Below, one piece after another: positions 54,814 to 58,131 of a DNA stretch of 58,131 nucleotides. The notes under the pieces were generated by a model that saw only the letters and a list, made by a program, of their open reading frames with translations, was not told where the DNA came from and made no database searches. Positions within the stretch are counted from its first letter, which is position 1; each line of letters opens with the position of its first letter. This DNA comes from Ruminococcus sp. (GTDB lineage Bacteria; Bacillota; Clostridia; Oscillospirales; Ruminococcaceae), in assembly GCA_017534835.1 (NCBI GenBank), contig JAFXVT010000009.1, forward strand, positions 1 to 58,131. The letters are read 5' to 3'. Both the position numbers and the translations under genes were made by a program.

Positions 54814-56991
54814 TCAATACTGTATGCTCACCCGGTACTGAATTGGCGTCATCCCCACGACCATACTGAACTGGCGGAGGAAGTATTTGCTGTCGAGATA
54901 GCCGCATTTTTCGGATATTTCAATAACGTTGAGCGTCGTTGTCGAAAGATAGTATTTTGCCTTTGCGATACGTGCGATTATGCAGTCCTTGTGGAAGCTT
55001 ATGCCGAAGCACTGCTTGAATACGCTTCTGAGGTAGCCGGTGCTGCCGGGGAAGAGGTCGTGGAGAGATTCGCTGTCGAAGGTCTCGGTCGGGTTTGAGT
55101 AGACATAGCTGCGTATCTCTGCCATTTCCCTGTAGTGGCTGATGAGCTTCTTCTCCTCGAGCTGCTTTGCCTTGACGTCAGCTTCGGCAGAGCAGGTTTC
55201 GTAGATGTCCTTGTATGCGATGCCGGAGCACTTTTCCGCGACGCATACGAACGAGTCAGAGCCATAGAATTCCATATATTTCTTGTGCTGGAGCAGTATC
55301 GACGAAACGCAGTTAGCAAGCAGTGCAGGAGCGGCATTTCGCTGTACCACGCAGATGAGGGTGTTGTTGTTTATCCTTCCGCATATGTCGTGGTTACCGC
55401 AGAATTCGTCGAGCGCACGTGATGCATCGAGGATAGCCTTTATCCTGTCATCGGCATTGGAGGAGACTCCGCTCTCAGAGAGACCAATGCGGAGCATAAT
55501 GAAATAGAGCTCCTTGTTGCCGTGGATAACAGCGGAATTATAGGCTTTTTCAAGTCCTGAGGCATTGTACATTCCTGTGAGCGTATCGCGCTGCTCGGAG
55601 AGGTTCTGGCAGCTCGTGAGATAGCGTATATCGTTCTTCATACGCAGGAATTCGAGGCATATCGAGACAGATTTTATCCAGTTGCGGAAAATGTCGTCGT
55701 ATGTGTCGGGATTGTCGTATCGCAGGATAATATGCCCGAGCAGACGCTGACCGAAGAAGATGGGGTTGAAATAGTAGACGGCAGGCGTCTGGCAGTGCGA
55801 GAATATCTCGGCAAAGTCGAGCCTGTGCGCCTCGAACGGCGAAGAATCGAGCCACGGCATAATGTGGCGGCAGGTCATTATCTCCGACACCTCTGCTGTC
55901 GGGTCATACCAGTTTGACTGTAGACACAGCACGATGTCGTAGACATCTCTGAGCAGCCAATGGAATTTTCCCAGTATTTCAACAAATTCGTTCAGGTTCT
56001 TGCTCTCGGTTATCTCCTGATCGAGTGAGCTGAACAGGTTCCATGCCTCGAAATCGCTTTTTATCTTGGCATTGTCGAGCTCTTTGTAGTATTTTTCCGA
56101 ATCTCTGCCGCAGGGACAGCTGTCACCGAGCACGAAATAGCCCTTCGGCGGCTTGAATTCCGGGACCTCGGCACCGGTAAGACGGCTGTGGATAATATCA
56201 ACAGCACTTCGTCCGAGGTCGCTGCGGTTGCGCTGATATGTCGTAAGAAGGGGAGTGTGCATCAGCCGCTTGTTGATATATTCGTACCCGACTACAGAAA
56301 CGTCCTCCGGAACGCGGATATTGTTCTTCCTGAAAACATCGAGGACACCGTATGCCATATAGTCGTTCGCGCACGCCACAGCCTGCGGCATAGGAAGCGT
56401 TCCGTCGACGTATTTGCCTGCGAGCTGCTCGCCAGCTGACATCCAGAAATCGCCGAAATGTATCTTGTTCTCGTTTATCCTGATGTGGTGCTTGCGGAGG
56501 GATTTTCTGTAGCCCTCGGCGCGCTTCTGTGACAGCTCGAGATAGTCATAGCCGGAGAGGTAGTCGATGTCGGTGAGACCGTGTTCCTCGATGAGGTGGT
56601 CGATTATCTCCTCGGTATCGTCTTCGTCGCTGGTGTTGATGAATGTGAATTTCGGGTCCTGGAATTCCTCAAGCTGAGCTCCGAGAATTATCATCGGAAC
56701 GTCCTTTTTGAGCATCGAACGGGCGATAGCAAGGCGTATCTGCTCATTCACGAAGGATTCGGAAATAAGTATCACAGCCGCTATCTGCTCAGAACAGACG
56801 AGCTCATATATCTTGTTTTCACATTCGAGCGAGTTGATGCTTATGTTCGGGTTGTATATGTTTGAGAGCACAGCAGTATCGTAACCGTATTCCTGTGCCT
56901 TCTCGATGATGCCATACAGTATCTGGCGCTGCTCGATACTGTTGGCTTCTGCGGAAACAACGCAGATTATCGGGCGTTTGGGTTTGTTCAT
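54814..56991 (-). CDS. chimeric sensor-regulator: LacI-type binding domain, GGDEF-like segment, AraC HTH
   Basis: The 725-residue protein begins with a LacI/periplasmic-binding-type domain (about 7-295) without a LacI DNA-binding head: PIICVVSAEANSIEQRQILY, ACANDYMAYGVLDVFRKNNI, VPEDVSVVGYEY. A middle region (about 300-460) may be a sensor of its own. A segment starting RDTLTGMYNASGLEKAY (about 470) looks like a GGDEF domain but lacks the GGDEF signature, so it is probably inactive. The C-terminus is an AraC/XylS double helix-turn-helix (about 625-725) with ISEKCGYLDSKYFLRQFSMV and GMTPIQYR. Start ATG 56991 follows GGAGGTC. It is divergent from a GH30 xylanase and likely responds to a sugar. 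Confidence 0.88.
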   Translation of the reverse strand: MNKPKRPIICVVSAEANSIEQRQILYGIIEKAQEYGYDTAVLSNIYNPNISINSLECENKIYELVCSEQIAAVILISESFVNEQIRLAIARSMLKKDVPMIILGAQLEEFQDPKFTFINTSDEDDTEEIIDHLIEEHGLTDIDYLSGYDYLELSQKRAEGYRKSLRKHHIRINENKIHFGDFWMSAGEQLAGKYVDGTLPMPQAVACANDYMAYGVLDVFRKNNIRVPEDVSVVGYEYINKRLMHTPLLTTYQRNRSDLGRSAVDIIHSRLTGAEVPEFKPPKGYFVLGDSCPCGRDSEKYYKELDNAKIKSDFEAWNLFSSLDQEITESKNLNEFVEILGKFHWLLRDVYDIVLCLQSNWYDPTAEVSEIMTCRHIMPWLDSSPFEAHRLDFAEIFSHCQTPAVYYFNPIFFGQRLLGHIILRYDNPDTYDDIFRNWIKSVSICLEFLRMKNDIRYLTSCQNLSEQRDTLTGMYNASGLEKAYNSAVIHGNKELYFIMLRIGLSESGVSSNADDRIKAILDASRALDEFCGNHDICGRINNNTLICVVQRNAAPALLANCVSSILLQHKKYMEFYGSDSFVCVAEKCSGIAYKDIYETCSAEADVKAKQLEEKKLISHYREMAEIRSYVYSNPTETFDSESLHDLFPGSTGYLRSVFKQCFGISFHKDCIIARIAKAKYYLSTTTLNVIEISEKCGYLDSKYFLRQFSMVVGMTPIQYRVSIQY

Positions 56992-57101
56992 TTTCTGACC
57001 TCCGGTCGCTTGTCCGCCAAATGCGGTTCATCCCTATCACTACATTCTGTAAAAAATTGGTTTTGTTCACCTCAACCGTAATAAACGAATGTACTATACT
57101 A

Positions 57102-57130
57102 ATTATAAGATAAATGTTACGATGTGTCAA
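57102..57130 (-). promoter_or_regulatory. promoter of the AraC-type regulator
   Basis: Minus strand: TTGACA (57125-57130), 17-nt spacer, TATAAT (57102-57107). The remaining spacer to the GH30 gene (57131-57333) is A+T-rich. I see no clear promoter or operator for GH30 in it. Confidence 0.75.
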
Positions 57131-57333
57131 TAGTTTTTGTAGATAAAAGCATAAAAAGTCAGTGGTTTTGTCCACCTTTCCTACACATTGTGGGTTTACC
57201 GTATATAAATATTAACGTATAATGAATATAACATAATTAAAATGCAATTAATATGCTATATGATATTATTTGGGGGATATGCGTTAGATTGCAATGTAAT
57301 ATGTCAGGTATGTAAGTTAAGGAGGAATGTCCA

Positions 57334-58131
57334 ATGAGTATCCAGAAGAAACTCAGATCCGTTTTTGCAGGCATGGTCGCCGGAACAATGGTGCTTTCTG
57401 CGGCATCGGTAATGCCTGTGGACTTCGGAGAGCAGGAGCTTGAATCATATGCGGCAGGCGCCTGCACTATCAACACGAACAAGACATATCAGCGTATCCG
57501 CGGCTTCGGAGGAATGAACCACCCCGAGTGGCAGAGCTATAACGCTCAGAACGGAGCTCCCGGAGATATGACAGCAGCACAGGTACAGACTGCATTCGGC
57601 AACGGTGAGAACGAGCTCGGTTTCACTATCCTGCGAATCTTCGTAAGCGACCAGCAGAATGCGTGGAACAACGCTATCCCGACAGCTCAGAGAGCGTCAG
57701 CTCTCGGTGCTACGGTATTTGCGACTCCGTGGAACCCTCCGGCTTCGATGAGAAGCAACGGCTCCGGCGGTCCCCGCGGCGGTCAGTACGTGCTCAATAA
57801 CGGCGCTGAGGCAAACTACGCAAAGCACCTCAACGACTTCATCAAGTTCTGCAACAGCAAGGGCGTTGAGCTGAATTCCATCTCAGTTCAGAACGAGCCT
57901 GACTGGTCAGGCGAGTGGACATACTGGGCACCTTCAAGATGTGCTTCGTTCCTCGCAAATTACGGTCCTGCCGTAACAGCAGGCACGAACACAAAGATGA
58001 TGTCTCCCGAGAGCTTCAGCTACAGCAAGGACTACTACAACGCTATCCTGAACGATTCCAAGGCATTCGCTAACTGTGATATGTTCGGTACTCACTTCTA
58101 CGGCACACAGCGCAGCGCTATGGACTTCCCG
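57334..58131 (+). CDS. GH30 family glucuronoxylanase/xylanase, N-terminal part (cut by window edge)
   Basis: The first 266 codons are present. A signal peptide (MSIQKKLRSVFAGMVAGTMV, cleavage after YAA near residue 41) precedes a GH30 catalytic barrel beginning TYQRIRGFGGMNHPEWQ. The stretches LGFTILRIFVSDQQNAW, TVFATPWNPPASMRSNG and SISVQNEPDW (acid/base Glu about 191) are typical of subfamily 8 enzymes, which cut glucuronoxylan. The nucleophile and any binding module or dockerin lie beyond the edge. Start ATG 57334 follows AAGGAGG by 8 nt. It is divergent from the AraC-type regulator. Confidence 0.92.
   Translation, partial: MSIQKKLRSVFAGMVAGTMVLSAASVMPVDFGEQELESYAAGACTINTNKTYQRIRGFGGMNHPEWQSYNAQNGAPGDMTAAQVQTAFGNGENELGFTILRIFVSDQQNAWNNAIPTAQRASALGATVFATPWNPPASMRSNGSGGPRGGQYVLNNGAEANYAKHLNDFIKFCNSKGVELNSISVQNEPDWSGEWTYWAPSRCASFLANYGPAVTAGTNTKMMSPESFSYSKDYYNAILNDSKAFANCDMFGTHFYGTQRSAMDFP

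Overview
The window is chromosomal DNA from a Gram-positive anaerobe of the Ruminococcaceae/Oscillospiraceae, most like a fibre-degrading, cellulosome-making Ruminococcus. The grounds are three dockerin proteins (M6 metalloprotease, CAP protein, SGNH esterase), a lipoprotein GH5 glucanase, the start of a GH30 xylanase, pyruvate:ferredoxin oxidoreductase, anaerobic ThiH-type thiazole synthesis, RNase Y, relics of a sporulation programme (yqfC, yqfD, ylbJ), and TTGACA-17-TATAAT promoters with AAGGAGG ribosome sites. The genus is inferred from gene content, not from a marker search.

Layout. 1-2.4 kb: a gene start cut by the left edge, one copy of a dispersed repeat, and htpG behind a perfect CIRCE operator. 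2.5-9.8 kb: a candidate small RNA, nifJ (PFOR), then a PIG-L deacetylase overlapping a YfhO-family membrane protein. 9.8-13.3 kb: a three-gene operon (40-aa membrane peptide, XRE repressor, membrane protein) with operator dyads over its promoter, then yqfC-yqfD divergent from ylbJ. 13.4-13.8 kb: a 61-bp tandem repeat plus an array of small hairpins. 13.8-17.1 kb: GH5 lipoprotein and an ECF S-component. 17.2-23.2 kb: polA, rimI, tsaD and two related lipoproteins, bracketed by two copies of a palindromic MITE-like element. 23.2-28.4 kb (minus): O-antigen-ligase-like protein, dockerin metalloprotease, rny with a long leader. 28.5-34 kb: membrane protein, 2-hydroxyacid dehydrogenase, proB, proA, and a protein with a long E/R single-helix repeat. 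34-35.6 kb: tRNA-Leu(GAG), L10 leader, rplJ, rplL. 35.7-43.1 kb: CAP-dockerin protein, then a TPP-riboswitch operon thiS-F-G-H-tenI/thiE-thiE-thiD-thiC.

43.1-44.1 kb is a low-GC cassette carrying a HAD phosphatase gene. It has imperfect inverted ends and subterminal hairpins, and it appears to have landed in the loop of the thiC terminator, separating the two stem arms by about 1 kb. 44.1-49.7 kb: a zinc-ribbon membrane protein, a dockerin SGNH esterase, and a VTC-domain / DUF4956 / secreted beta-helix lipoprotein cluster. 49.7-51 kb: a candidate structured RNA of about 250 nt and an RHH protein. 51-54.7 kb: clpB, HU, and a histone-H1-like DUF6465 protein. 54.8-58.1 kb: a chimeric sensor (LacI-type binding domain, degenerate GGDEF-like segment, AraC helix-turn-helix) divergent from a GH30 xylanase cut by the right edge.

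The strongest candidates for something undescribed are the cassette inside the terminator, the palindromic element pair, the hairpin-array repeat, and the RNA at 50.0-50.3 kb.
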